From: ANME-2 cluster archaeon
GTDB taxonomy: Archaea; Halobacteriota; Methanosarcinia; Methanosarcinales; Methanocomedenaceae
Length of the DNA stretch: 28,430 nucleotides
Reading direction: 5' to 3'
NCBI GenBank assembly: GCA_023544605.1
Contig: JAMJFQ010000006.1
Coordinates: 1-28,430, forward strand
Below, one piece after another: positions 7,303-16,270 of the stretch. Positions within the stretch are counted from its first letter, which is position 1. Each line of letters opens with the position of its first letter. The notes beneath the pieces are model-generated. The model searched no databases and was not told the origin of the DNA. It saw only the letters and a program-made list of their open reading frames with translations. Position numbers and translations under genes: made by a program.

Positions 7303-8126
7303 AGACCATATATGCGGTGTTCGGCGACCCTGTGGGGCACAGCCTTTCCCCGGTCATGCACAACGCTGCCTTTGAGGCACTGGGTATGGATTGTGAATAC
7401 CACACGTTCAGGGTCACAAAAGATGACCTGAAAGCGGCCATTCATGGTGCAAAGGCCATGGGTTTTGGTGGATTGAACCTGACCATACCCCTGAAAGAGA
7501 TAGCCCTCAGGCTGGTGGAACCTGACCCTATTGCAAAGGCTATTGGTGCGGTGAACACTATCGAGTTCTCTAAGGGCTCCATAATCGGCCATAATACTGA
7601 CGGCATAGGGGCGGTACATGCTCTGCGCTCATCCGGGGTGGTCATCCGCGACAGTAATGTGCTCGTGCTGGGTGCAGGCGGAGCGGCCCGGGCCGTTGTC
7701 TACCAGCTGGTACAGGACGGGGCAAGAGTTACCATCGCCAACCGGACCATAGAGCGGGCTGAGAAACTGGCAGATAATGTCAGTTCTTTAGGGACCGCCC
7801 GGGGTACGGGTCTGGAAGACCTTCCCGGCCTGGTGGAACAGTCCCATATCATCATCAATACAACCTCGGTGGGAATGCACCCTGACACTGGCCAGACCCT
7901 CATCACCTCAGATATGATGCACTCAGGGCAGGTCATATTCGACCTGGTGTACAATCCGCTCCAGACCAGGCTGCTGGAAGAGGCTAAAAAAGCCGGGGCC
8001 ATCACCATCGACGGCGTCAAAATGCTTGTGCATCAAGGCGCCAGGAGTTTCAGGATATGGACAGGCGTGGAACCGCCCCCTAACGTGATGGAGCGATCTG
8101 TCAAGGACGTGCTGGAAAAACAGTAG
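7299..8126 (+). CDS. aroE: Shikimate dehydrogenase
   Basis: The ATG at 7299 overlaps the aroD stop and gives the canonical N-terminus (YAVFGDPVGHSLSPVMHN) and 275 residues. The enzyme reduces 3-dehydroshikimate to shikimate with NADPH. The catalytic lysine K66 lies in NLTIPLKE and the paired D101 in HNTDGIG. The dinucleotide-binding loop is LGAGGAARAV, and the NRTIERAE stretch after the second strand carries the NADP-selective Arg. Residues further upstream in the same frame read through the aroD gene and are not part of this protein. Confidence 0.96.
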   Translation: MKTIYAVFGDPVGHSLSPVMHNAAFEALGMDCEYHTFRVTKDDLKAAIHGAKAMGFGGLNLTIPLKEIALRLVEPDPIAKAIGAVNTIEFSKGSIIGHNTDGIGAVHALRSSGVVIRDSNVLVLGAGGAARAVVYQLVQDGARVTIANRTIERAEKLADNVSSLGTARGTGLEDLPGLVEQSHIIINTTSVGMHPDTGQTLITSDMMHSGQVIFDLVYNPLQTRLLEEAKKAGAITIDGVKMLVHQGARSFRIWTGVEPPPNVMERSVKDVLEKQ

Positions 8127-8136
8127 AGGCAGTGCA

Positions 8137-9444
8137 ATGAAGATACTCATAATAGGCGGCACCGGCGAGACCGGGCAGTGGTTCACAAAGTTCTATAAAA
8201 AGCACGGTTGGGATGTAACTGTCTGGGGTGCCAATGCCAGGCATGATATTGCCGAATCCCTGGGAGTGCCCTTTGCTGATGATCTTAATAGCGAGATCGT
8301 CCACTCTGACGTGGTCATGATATCGGTCCCTATCGACATCACCGAACAGGTGATATCCGATATTGCCCCAAAAATGAAAGCCGGAAGCTTATTAATGGAT
8401 ATCACATCCATCAAGGCCGTACCGGTAAATGCTATGCTGCAATACGCACCCCCTGGCGTGGAAGTGCTGGGTACACATCCCATGTTCGGCCCCACCATTG
8501 TTGACCTGCAGGGCCAGATCGTGATCCTGGTGCCGGTTGAGGGACGAAGTGAACACTGGCTGCCCGTTATCCGCTCATTGTACGAGGGACAGGGTGCCCA
8601 TATCGAAGTGACCTCCGCACAGGAACATGACCGCATGATGGCCGTGGTGCAGGGTCTTACCCATTTTGCCTACATATCCATAGGCAGCGCAATGGCAGAA
8701 CTGGACTTTGACGTGGCCCGCTCGCGCCGTTTCATGAGCCCGGTATATGAGATAATGGTTGATTTCGCAGGCAGGATACTGGCTCAGAACCCGTACCTCT
8801 ATGCCATGATACAGATGAACCCCGAGGTCAAGGTCGTGCATGAGGTGTTCATGAAGGTCTGCAGGGAAATGTCAGACCAGATAAAAAGGGGTGATATCCA
8901 GGCCTTTGTAGATACCATGAAGCATTCAGCAGTCCATTTTGGTGATACACAGGCCGCACTGGGACGCTCAGACAAACTTATCAATGCCAAGATAGCTGAG
9001 TTCCAGGAACTGATACATTCCATCGGGTCAGAGCGGGGACTGCGACACCAGTATTCTGGTGTTACCCATGTAGGCACTGTCAAGAAGGTGACACCACTGA
9101 CCGTGACCATCGAGCGCAGCGGCAGGGAGATCGAACTGAAGATAGAGAACACGCGCCTGCTGCACAGGGACGAACTTGCCGAGTGGAAAAAGCAAAACCT
9201 GAAGCACAATTCCAGGGATGTTTCGGTTATCATACCCCACGGTGCCAGTCCGGAGGTCATCAGGGACCTTGTCTCGCAATTGGATGGCGTGGTATCGGAC
9301 GAGATCATCGATATCTATGATGGGCTTGATAGTGACAGTATCAGTGTGACCTTCAGGGTCACCCTCATGGGAGATCTGGATGTCGGTGAATTGCATAGAG
9401 GAGTGAATAACCTACTCACAGGTATTGGGTGTACCTTGAGATGA
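8137..9444 (+). CDS. tyrA: Prephenate dehydrogenase with C-terminal extension
   Basis: This 435-residue protein begins with a Rossmann fold (MKILIIGGTGETGQWF) and continues with VMISVPIDITEQVI, MDITSIKAVPV and LGTHPMFGP, the typical order of TyrA. It oxidises prephenate to 4-hydroxyphenylpyruvate for tyrosine. After about residue 290 comes an extension of ~145 residues, which ends in a ferredoxin-like alpha-beta segment (SVIIPHGASPEVIRDLVSQL ... ISVTFRVTLMGDLDVGE) that may act as an ACT-like regulatory domain sensing tyrosine. The gene closes the aromatic operon, 10 bases after aroE. Chorismate synthase, shikimate kinase and EPSP synthase are not in this window. Confidence 0.93.
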   Translation: MKILIIGGTGETGQWFTKFYKKHGWDVTVWGANARHDIAESLGVPFADDLNSEIVHSDVVMISVPIDITEQVISDIAPKMKAGSLLMDITSIKAVPVNAMLQYAPPGVEVLGTHPMFGPTIVDLQGQIVILVPVEGRSEHWLPVIRSLYEGQGAHIEVTSAQEHDRMMAVVQGLTHFAYISIGSAMAELDFDVARSRRFMSPVYEIMVDFAGRILAQNPYLYAMIQMNPEVKVVHEVFMKVCREMSDQIKRGDIQAFVDTMKHSAVHFGDTQAALGRSDKLINAKIAEFQELIHSIGSERGLRHQYSGVTHVGTVKKVTPLTVTIERSGREIELKIENTRLLHRDELAEWKKQNLKHNSRDVSVIIPHGASPEVIRDLVSQLDGVVSDEIIDIYDGLDSDSISVTFRVTLMGDLDVGELHRGVNNLLTGIGCTLR

Positions 9445-9474
9445 TGTTGTTGAGCAAAAAAAGAGTGTAAATAT

Positions 9475-9543
9475 TCAGAATATCTTTTCCAGGTCCTCAA
9501 GACCCAGTTCAACCTTAAAATCCTTGAGCCGGTTCCGTATACC
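9475..9543 (-). pseudogene. Possible remnant of a protein C-terminus
   Basis: On the minus strand a short frame reads IRNRLKDFKVELGLEDLEKIF followed by a stop at 9475-9477, with another in-frame stop 22 codons upstream. The composition looks like a natural amphipathic C-terminal helix. It is too short to assign and could be chance. Confidence 0.2.
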
Positions 9544-9623
9544 TTATGTAAGTAAATTGTGAGTGAAGTGGACAAATCGTAAAGTATTATGCCTGACTCT
9601 ATTGAATATGATATGATGATACT

Positions 9624-10352
9624 ATGAAGCTAACACAGATCACTAAATTCCTTGAAAACATTGCCCCACCCGAGCTGGCAGATGAATCTGATATCGGCAG
9701 GATAGGGCTGGTACTGGACCGGGACAATGAGGTGAACAAGATCGCCACTGCCCTGGATGTGAACGAACAGGTGCTGCTGGAGGCGGCCCGGGCAGGCGCA
9801 GACCTGCTGGTGGCACACCACACCCCCCTTTATGAACCCGTGAACCAGCTCTCGAAAACCCTGGCCGACACCCTGAAGATCGCACTGGACAATGAGATAT
9901 CCATCTATGTGATGCATACCAACTACGACCGGGCACAGGGCGGGGTCAATGACGTGTTGGCAAAACTGCTGGGATTGGAACATTCCAGGACTGTTGATAT
10001 GGGACGCATAGGAGATGTCACTCCTACAAACACTGAAGAACTGGCCAGATTAACCGCCCGGCGTCTGGATACCCATGTACAATATGCGGGTGACCATTCG
10101 ATTGAGCGCGTAATGGTACTTGGAGGCAGCGGGTTGCGTAAGGAATATATCGAGATGGCAATGGATGCCGGGGCCGATGCCTTAATCTCAGGTGAACTGC
10201 GCCATAATGTTCTCCCCTATTCAAAGCATATCTCGCTAATAGATGCTACCCACTATGCCACCGAGAACCCTGCCATGCAAGCACTTGCCGGGAGGCTGCC
10301 TGTTGAATCCATATTCATAGACAACAGACCGCAGGTGAGGGTGATTATTTGA
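9624..10352 (+). CDS. NIF3-like dinuclear metal-centre protein
   Basis: The 242-residue protein belongs to the NIF3/DUF34 family, often mis-named GTP cyclohydrolase I type 2. The metal ligands are visible as VAHHTPLY, MHTNYDRAQGGVNDVLA and, near the end, the DATHYATENPAM segment with His and Glu. This is the short archaeal form without the bacterial inserted domain. No biochemical role is established for the family. The gene stands between the aro operon and gatE with intergenic gaps on both sides. The ATG at 9624 lacks a clear ribosome site. Confidence 0.9.
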   Translation: MKLTQITKFLENIAPPELADESDIGRIGLVLDRDNEVNKIATALDVNEQVLLEAARAGADLLVAHHTPLYEPVNQLSKTLADTLKIALDNEISIYVMHTNYDRAQGGVNDVLAKLLGLEHSRTVDMGRIGDVTPTNTEELARLTARRLDTHVQYAGDHSIERVMVLGGSGLRKEYIEMAMDAGADALISGELRHNVLPYSKHISLIDATHYATENPAMQALAGRLPVESIFIDNRPQVRVII

Positions 10353-10433
10353 TTTCCTCGAATATGCACCTGAAATAAGGAATTATCAATAGTTTTATAC
10401 AATATTACCCCCCACCCAGACCATTAGATTTCC

Positions 10434-12332
10434 ATGAGCAGCAAGTATGATTTTAATAAACTGGGCCTGATGGCAGGTCTGGAGATTCACCAGCAGCTGG
10501 ATACAGAGGAAAAACTTTTCTGCGGCTGTCCAACCACATTAAGGAATACAGCCGATTCCAATTTTGAATTTTTCAGGTATTTACGCCCCACCCGCAGCGA
10601 GATGGGTGAAGTTGACCGGGCTGCGGCAGAAGAAGCAATGCTGACAAAACGGTTCGTGTACAAGGCCTATGATACCACTTGCCTTGTGGAGAATGATGAG
10701 GAACCCCCCAGGAAATTGAACCCAGAGGCACTGAGAATCACCTACCAGATAGCCAAACTGCTCAATATGCGCGTGTTCGATGAGATTCACACTATGCGTA
10801 AGATAGTAATAGATGGTTCCAATACTTCGGGGTTCCAGCGCACTGCCCTTGTCTCCACCAATGGGTGTATAGAGACCAGCCAGGGTAATGTCGGGATAGG
10901 TGTGCTGTGCCTGGAGGAAGAGGCCGCCCAGAGGGTTGAGGACAAAGGAGACAGCGTGATATATTCCCTTGACCGGCTGGGCATTCCACTGGTTGAGATC
11001 GGAACCGAACCCGATATTGTGTCGCCGGCCCATGCTAAGGAGACGGCCGAGCTTATTGGTATGCTGCTGCGCTCAACAGGTATGGTCAAGCGGGGCCTGG
11101 GTACTATCAGACAGGACGTGAACATCTCCATAGCAAGGGGCGCACGGGTAGAGATCAAGGGTGTCCAGGCACTGGACCTTATCGAGTCCATTGTGGAGCT
11201 GGAAGTTCAAAGACAGGTAAACCTGCTGGACATCAGGGAAGAGTTACGGTCCCGCAGTGCATCTGTACCCGGGGATATTGTCGATGTCACTGACCTGTTC
11301 ATCAAGAGCGAGTCCAAACTCATCAAGAAGGCGCTGAAAAAGGGTGTCGTGATGGCAGTGAATTTACCGGGTTTTGCAGGTCTGGTGGGCCGGGAGATAC
11401 AGCCCGGGCGCAGGTTGGGTACCGAGTTCTCTGACTATGCCAAGAAATCAGGTGTTGGCGGGATATTCCATACCGATGAACTACCTGCATACGGCATAAC
11501 CCAGGAAGAAGTACAGATCCTGCGCCAGGCTGTAGGTGCCGTGGAAGGGGACTGTGTCATAATGGTGGCCGACCTGGAAGAGCGTGCCTGTGGGGCTTTG
11601 CAAATGGCGATAGAAAGGGCACGTATGGCGCTTGAGTCTGTGCCGGAAGAGACCAGGCGGGCACTACCTGAGGGTACTTCGGCATATATGCGACCTCTGC
11701 CTGGAGCGGCGCGGATGTACCCTGAGACTGATGTGCCACCCGTTGTTGTGACACAGGATATACTGGATGCCATCGAACTCCCGGAACTGCTGCCCCAGCG
11801 CAAGGCCAGGTATATGGAAGAATGTGGGCTGAATGAAGAGATGGCAGGTAGGATGGCATATTCTCCTCATTTCATGCTATTTGAGGACGTGCTATCAAAA
11901 GTAAAAGGAGTAAACCCCATGCTCGTGGCCAGCACTCTGATGAGCACGCTGCCGGAATTAAGGCGAGAGGGTAAGGACGTTGAAAAATTAGAACCTGACC
12001 ATTTTGAAGGTATATTTAAACTAATAGCATCGGGAGGAGCCGCTAAAGAAGCAGTGCCAGACATATTGTCCAGGATAACCCAGCATCCAGAAATGTCAGC
12101 TGAAGATGCAGCAAAGGATCTGGGATTAGGGGGGAAAAACGTTGACGATATTGAACAGCTGGTCGGGGATATCGTGGCCCAGCGGATAGACTTTGTGAAA
12201 GAACGTAAAATGGAGGCCGTGGGACCCCTGATGGGTGTGGTCATGAAAGAACTGCGGGGCATTATAGACGGCGAAGACGCAAGCAACCTGCTTAAAAAGA
12301 AGATAGATGAATGTCTGAAGTCGGAAAAATAA
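10434..12332 (+). CDS. gatE: Glutamyl-tRNA(Gln) amidotransferase subunit E
   Basis: The 632-residue GatE works with GatD (not in this window) to convert Glu-tRNA(Gln) to Gln-tRNA(Gln) in archaea. The GatB/GatE cradle starts with LGLMAGLEIHQQLDTEEKLFCGCP and includes RQDVNISIARGARVEIKGVQ. An AspRS-like inserted domain follows (around 290-410, with SGVGGIFHTDELPAYGI). The C-terminal YqeY-like tail domain (roughly 480-632) ends in GVVMKELRGIIDGEDASNLL. The length is normal for GatE. A TATA-like TTTTATACAA lies 40 bases upstream, giving a short leader, and there is no strong ribosome site before the ATG. Confidence 0.97.
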   Translation: MSSKYDFNKLGLMAGLEIHQQLDTEEKLFCGCPTTLRNTADSNFEFFRYLRPTRSEMGEVDRAAAEEAMLTKRFVYKAYDTTCLVENDEEPPRKLNPEALRITYQIAKLLNMRVFDEIHTMRKIVIDGSNTSGFQRTALVSTNGCIETSQGNVGIGVLCLEEEAAQRVEDKGDSVIYSLDRLGIPLVEIGTEPDIVSPAHAKETAELIGMLLRSTGMVKRGLGTIRQDVNISIARGARVEIKGVQALDLIESIVELEVQRQVNLLDIREELRSRSASVPGDIVDVTDLFIKSESKLIKKALKKGVVMAVNLPGFAGLVGREIQPGRRLGTEFSDYAKKSGVGGIFHTDELPAYGITQEEVQILRQAVGAVEGDCVIMVADLEERACGALQMAIERARMALESVPEETRRALPEGTSAYMRPLPGAARMYPETDVPPVVVTQDILDAIELPELLPQRKARYMEECGLNEEMAGRMAYSPHFMLFEDVLSKVKGVNPMLVASTLMSTLPELRREGKDVEKLEPDHFEGIFKLIASGGAAKEAVPDILSRITQHPEMSAEDAAKDLGLGGKNVDDIEQLVGDIVAQRIDFVKERKMEAVGPLMGVVMKELRGIIDGEDASNLLKKKIDECLKSEK

Positions 12333-12439
12333 TTCCCATACGTCATGTTTAATATTTTATTGATAAAGTTGACAATATAATGTATTATCGTTATGTTTAT
12401 GTATCTCATGTGTCATTATAGTGTAAATCGTAGATTTGC

Positions 12440-12466
12440 CTGTCAGCCAATCAGATTTGGTGACAG
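12440..12466. promoter_or_regulatory. Inverted repeat in the atwA upstream region
   Basis: Arms CTGTCA/TGACAG with inner CCAA/TTGG form an interrupted inverted repeat about 110 bases before atwA. It could be a regulator site or a hairpin in a leader. Confidence 0.35.
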
Positions 12467-12498
12467 CATGAGAGTACAATTTATGATTGGTTTGTGGT

Positions 12499-12517
12499 TG
12501 TGTATACTCTATACACA
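12499..12517. promoter_or_regulatory. Perfect palindrome upstream of atwA, candidate operator
   Basis: Perfect 8-base arms TGTGTATA and TATACACA flank CTC, 58 bases before the atwA ATG. The arms contain TATA-like sequence, so the site may overlap the promoter of the MCR activation operon. Confidence 0.45.
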
Positions 12518-12574
12518 CCATTATCAGCTGAGACAGCTATACAAATGAGATAATAATTCAAAGAGGAAAAGCAA

Positions 12575-14197
12575 ATGTCAGTATTTATCGAAATAAAGGA
12601 CCTGTCAGTGGGGTTTGATGATGTAGATGTATTGAAGCATATAAATCTGACAATCAATGAAGGAGAAACAGTAGGAATTCTCGGTAAAAGTGGTGCTGGC
12701 AAGTCAATACTCATGCATGTGTTAAGGGGTGTGGAAGAGTATGAACGGATAACAGGGCAGGTGATATATCATGTTGCCCAGTGTGAACAGTGCGGCCTCA
12801 TAGAACCACCGAGCAAGATAGGCACTCAATGCCGCAAATGTAGTGGTGACATGAAAGAGATCACTGCCGATTTTGTATCCCTTCCCCTACACGACCCGTT
12901 GCGCAAATCCATTTCCCGGCGTCTTGCTATTATGCTTCAGCGGACTTTCGCCCTCTATGGTGATGAAAGGGTTATTGTGAATGTCATGAACGCCCTGACC
13001 GAGATAGGTGAGAAAGGACCCACCGCCATTCATAAGGCAGCGGACCTGCTAGATAAGGTGAACATGTCACATAGAATGATGCATATAGCCCGGGAACTCA
13101 GCGGTGGAGAAAAGCAGCGTGTTGTGCTGGCAAGGCAGCTGGTCAAAAACCCAATGATGCTCATTGCAGATGAACCTACTGGTACACTGGACCCCAATAC
13201 GGCAGAACTGGTACACGAAGGTATAATGAACGCAGTGAAGGATTACAAAATGTCTTTGGTGATCACCTCACACTGGCCCAAGGTAATCGAGGAATTATCC
13301 AACAAGGCGATCTGGCTTGAAGACGGTGTGATCGTTGCAGAAGGTGACCCTAAGACCGTCAGTGCCAAATTCATGGAACTGGCTGGTGAGATCGAGAAGC
13401 ATGAGATAGAGATTGGTGAAACTATCATAAAAGCAAAGAACCTTAAGATGAAATATTTCTCTCTTGACCGCGGCATAGTCAATGCAGTAGACGGTATAGA
13501 ATTTGAAGTGCGTGAGGGAGAGATATTCGGTGTAATCGGCGTAAGCGGTGCAGGTAAGACAACCACATCCAAGATCATCACAGGTAATTTACAGCCAACC
13601 GAGGGTGAGATCGATATCAGGGTTGGGGATGAATGGGTTGACATGAGAATAATGGGTGTCAACGGCAAAGGAAGGGCCACCAAATATATTGGCGTATTAC
13701 ATCAGGAATATAGCTTATATCCACACAGGAATGTCATTGATAACCTGACCGAATCCATTGGCCTGGAACTCCCTCATGAACTTGGTGAGCGTAAGGCAAT
13801 ATATACCCTTACCACAACAGGTTTCTCAGAGGACAAGGCAAAGGATATCCTGTTTAAGATGCCAGATGAACTCAGTGAAGGGGAAAGGCACAGAGTGGCA
13901 ATGGCGCAGGTGCTGATGAAAGAACCCAGGATACTGGTATTTGATGAACCAACAGGCACCATGGACCCTATCACAAAGATAGAGGTGTCCAAATCAATTC
14001 TGCATGCCAGGGAGACCCTGGGCGAAACATTTGTCATTGTATCCCATGATATGGACTTCGTGTCAGAGGTCTGCGACCGGGCTGCCCTGATGAGACTGGG
14101 TAAGATCGTGGATATCGGTGATACTGCCGACGTGCTCAGCCGTCTGACAAAAGAGGAACGTGAGGAGGCACTGGAAGGGATATCAAAAGATTTGTAG
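12575..14197 (+). CDS. atwA: Methyl-coenzyme M reductase activation component A2 (twin ABC ATPase)
   Basis: The 540-residue soluble protein has two fused ABC ATPase domains and no membrane segment. Domain 1 has Walker A GKSGAGKS (K43), signature LSGGEKQR (175-182) and Walker B with D199-E200. Domain 2 has GVSGAGKTT (K328), a variant signature LSEGERHR (433-440) and D457-E458. Between Walker A and the signature of domain 1 sits a zinc-ribbon-like insert with C70, C73, C86 and C89. Component A2 supplies ATP hydrolysis for reductive activation of nickel F430 in methyl-coenzyme M reductase. The neighbouring mmp3, mmp17 and mmp7 encode its partners. An AAAGAGGA ribosome site precedes the ATG. Confidence 0.95.
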   Translation: MSVFIEIKDLSVGFDDVDVLKHINLTINEGETVGILGKSGAGKSILMHVLRGVEEYERITGQVIYHVAQCEQCGLIEPPSKIGTQCRKCSGDMKEITADFVSLPLHDPLRKSISRRLAIMLQRTFALYGDERVIVNVMNALTEIGEKGPTAIHKAADLLDKVNMSHRMMHIARELSGGEKQRVVLARQLVKNPMMLIADEPTGTLDPNTAELVHEGIMNAVKDYKMSLVITSHWPKVIEELSNKAIWLEDGVIVAEGDPKTVSAKFMELAGEIEKHEIEIGETIIKAKNLKMKYFSLDRGIVNAVDGIEFEVREGEIFGVIGVSGAGKTTTSKIITGNLQPTEGEIDIRVGDEWVDMRIMGVNGKGRATKYIGVLHQEYSLYPHRNVIDNLTESIGLELPHELGERKAIYTLTTTGFSEDKAKDILFKMPDELSEGERHRVAMAQVLMKEPRILVFDEPTGTMDPITKIEVSKSILHARETLGETFVIVSHDMDFVSEVCDRAALMRLGKIVDIGDTADVLSRLTKEEREEALEGISKDL

Positions 14198-14276
14198 ACT
14201 TCATCTATAAAATCTCTCTGATATAACATCCGATTAACATTATGCTTTGTAGGTATTCTGATACGGAGGAGTGTTA

Positions 14277-15824
14277 GTGAAAGACACTATAACGGTTGAA
14301 TTGAATGAACGTTCAGTTCAGATGGATGTTGGGGGCACTCTTGGTGAACTGCTGACAAAGACACAGACACCCTACCACAAGGGTACAACCATCGGGATCG
14401 TGAAGGGAGGGGAAGAGAAAGAAGAGCACACCACTGAATACAGCCTCAAGACGAACAAAGGCGAGTTTAAGATAGAGGTGGATTCAAAAAAAACTGCCTT
14501 TTTGAATACCTGGGCTGCTACTTTTATTGGAAAGGAATTGCGTGCCCACTGGGATACCCCTGATGCGATTGCTTTTGGTCCTGTTGAGACTGGTATTAAG
14601 CCTGATAAGGGCACATATGCATATAAACGGTATGATATTATTTTCGGGGCCGGCGGGTATGATGCTAAAAATACTTACGTGATAATTGCAAAAGGTAATC
14701 ATACAGCATCCCATGGCTCCCCGATGGACGGTGGTGTATTTGCCAGGGTCATAAGCAGCAAGAACATCATTGCAAAACTGGAACAGGGAGATATAATTAC
14801 CAACATCGAACCGGTCATAAAATGGGAGACACTTACTGATAAGATCACCACAACCGACCTGGGCACCGTGCTCGAAGATGGTATGACAATATTCACTTAT
14901 TTCGCGGTGGAACTGAAAAAAGAGTCTCCACAGGGTGCAGAACATTTCCTGGGTCTGGTACGTCACGGATTCTTCAGAGTGAATGATATATCCAGCTCCT
15001 ATGTGGTGGATGATATACTCATAGGTGAAGATTGCCCATTTGAATTGCTGGATTCCCGCTCAGAAGGTAGTGTGGCGGTACGTACCCAGGGCGATGGACT
15101 GGGTAGGGTTTTCATCTCAAAGGAGGACCGTACCAGTAGCGTCGCACACTCCATTGTAGGAAGTATTACGAGAGGAATAGAACTGGTCAAGCTTGCTGAA
15201 AAAGGGAATAAACTGGCTGTTACCGCCACACCCGAGCGGGTCATGTTTTTGGGTCTGAACATCAATGATGCAGCTGAACTGGCCAATGAGCGGGGGCTTA
15301 CTCTGGAAATAGGAGGTTATGAGGGGGAAGATGCTATAATAGTTGAACAACGTCCTGAAACCACAATGGAGATATTGGAAGGGGGTAACATATCTGCCTT
15401 TTGTATCCCACCTGACCAATTGATACATATAGAATTTTATTATGACAAGGCACCCACGACAGTGGAGTATTTCAAACACGCCCTCAAACTTAAAGAGCGT
15501 CCGCTGGGCCCATTGCCTGTCGATTTAACATATGAGAACACCACCCTGTTAAAGACCATAAAACGTGTGGAGCAATACAAGGAGATCATGCCTGAAAATA
15601 CACCGAAGGACCTGGTTCTTGCAGGAGAAATGGGGGTGACCAACCAGGCTTCTAAGATGTATGGCATAATAGGGGTCAAGACCATAGATGATCAGCGATA
15701 CGGTCCCACCGGGGAGAAGTTCCACTGCACTAATATTATTGGAAAAGTGATAGATGTAGAGAAGTTATTGGCGTTCAATCAGGGCGATATAGTCTATGTC
15801 AAGGAGGTGAAGCAGGATGAGTGA
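14277..15824 (+). CDS. mmp3: Methanogenesis marker protein 3 (MCR activation complex)
   Basis: I place the start at the GTG at 14277, seven bases after a GGAGG ribosome site; the GTG two codons earlier (14271) is too close to that site. The 515-residue protein opens with a small beta-rich domain (ITVELNERSVQMDVGGTLGELL). It contains a cyclophilin-like region (IIAKGNHTASHGSPMDGGVFARVISS) and ends in TGEKFHCTNIIGKV. Cysteines occur in GEDCPFEL, SAFCIPP and KFHCTN. Mmp3 co-purifies with McrC, Mmp7, Mmp17 and A2 in the MCR activation complex of Methanococcus maripaludis, as I recall from published work. The gene overlaps mmp6 by 8 bases. Confidence 0.94.
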   Translation: MKDTITVELNERSVQMDVGGTLGELLTKTQTPYHKGTTIGIVKGGEEKEEHTTEYSLKTNKGEFKIEVDSKKTAFLNTWAATFIGKELRAHWDTPDAIAFGPVETGIKPDKGTYAYKRYDIIFGAGGYDAKNTYVIIAKGNHTASHGSPMDGGVFARVISSKNIIAKLEQGDIITNIEPVIKWETLTDKITTTDLGTVLEDGMTIFTYFAVELKKESPQGAEHFLGLVRHGFFRVNDISSSYVVDDILIGEDCPFELLDSRSEGSVAVRTQGDGLGRVFISKEDRTSSVAHSIVGSITRGIELVKLAEKGNKLAVTATPERVMFLGLNINDAAELANERGLTLEIGGYEGEDAIIVEQRPETTMEILEGGNISAFCIPPDQLIHIEFYYDKAPTTVEYFKHALKLKERPLGPLPVDLTYENTTLLKTIKRVEQYKEIMPENTPKDLVLAGEMGVTNQASKMYGIIGVKTIDDQRYGPTGEKFHCTNIIGKVIDVEKLLAFNQGDIVYVKEVKQDE

Positions 15825-16269
15825 CGATGACATTATCATCAAGATGATAGTGCTGCACTCTACCTTTACCCTGCCAAGTGACATAGTTATAAAGGTATAT
15901 GAGAGCAAGGCGGACATCATGGTCAAGGAGACGTGTTTCGGTCTTATCATCGAAGGTAAGAGGTCCGAAGTGGATAGGGTGGTCACGGAAATCAGGAAAC
16001 TTGACCCCAACCGGATATTTATTAAGGAACGAGGAGTTCCTCCCGGGGACGAGTACCGCTGCAGGGCTGGCAGGGGTGGAGGTCCCAAACCAGGGTTCCA
16101 CCAACACGAATTAGAATTTGCTCTTTTGCCTTATTTTACGGAAGCACTGGATGAGATCGAACGGGGAGAGATGCCTGAACAAAAAGACACTACACCACCA
16201 CGTCTTACCATTAATAAGTTAAAGGAAATAATTGAAGAAGAGGTCAAACAATCTGAAAGAGGTTATTAA
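15817..16269 (+). CDS. mmp6: Methanogenesis marker protein 6
   Basis: This 150-residue protein matches the methanogen-specific marker 6 family: an N-terminal alpha-beta domain (KMIVLHSTFTLPSDIVIKVYE, later EVDRVVTEIRKLDPNRIFIKERG), then the conserved tail GDEYRCRAGRGGGPKPGFHQHE. Cysteines are in KETCFGL and EYRCRAG. The biochemical function is unknown. It overlaps mmp3 by 8 bases and is followed one base later by mmp5, so it is translated as part of the activation operon. The ATG at 15817 follows an AAGGAGGTG ribosome site. Confidence 0.92.
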   Translation: MSDDDIIIKMIVLHSTFTLPSDIVIKVYESKADIMVKETCFGLIIEGKRSEVDRVVTEIRKLDPNRIFIKERGVPPGDEYRCRAGRGGGPKPGFHQHELEFALLPYFTEALDEIERGEMPEQKDTTPPRLTINKLKEIIEEEVKQSERGY

Positions 16270-16270
16270 G

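Noticed and set aside
12333..12574. tRNA or other stable RNA before atwA
   Set aside because: Inverted repeats are present, but no cloverleaf, T-loop or anticodon arrangement could be found.
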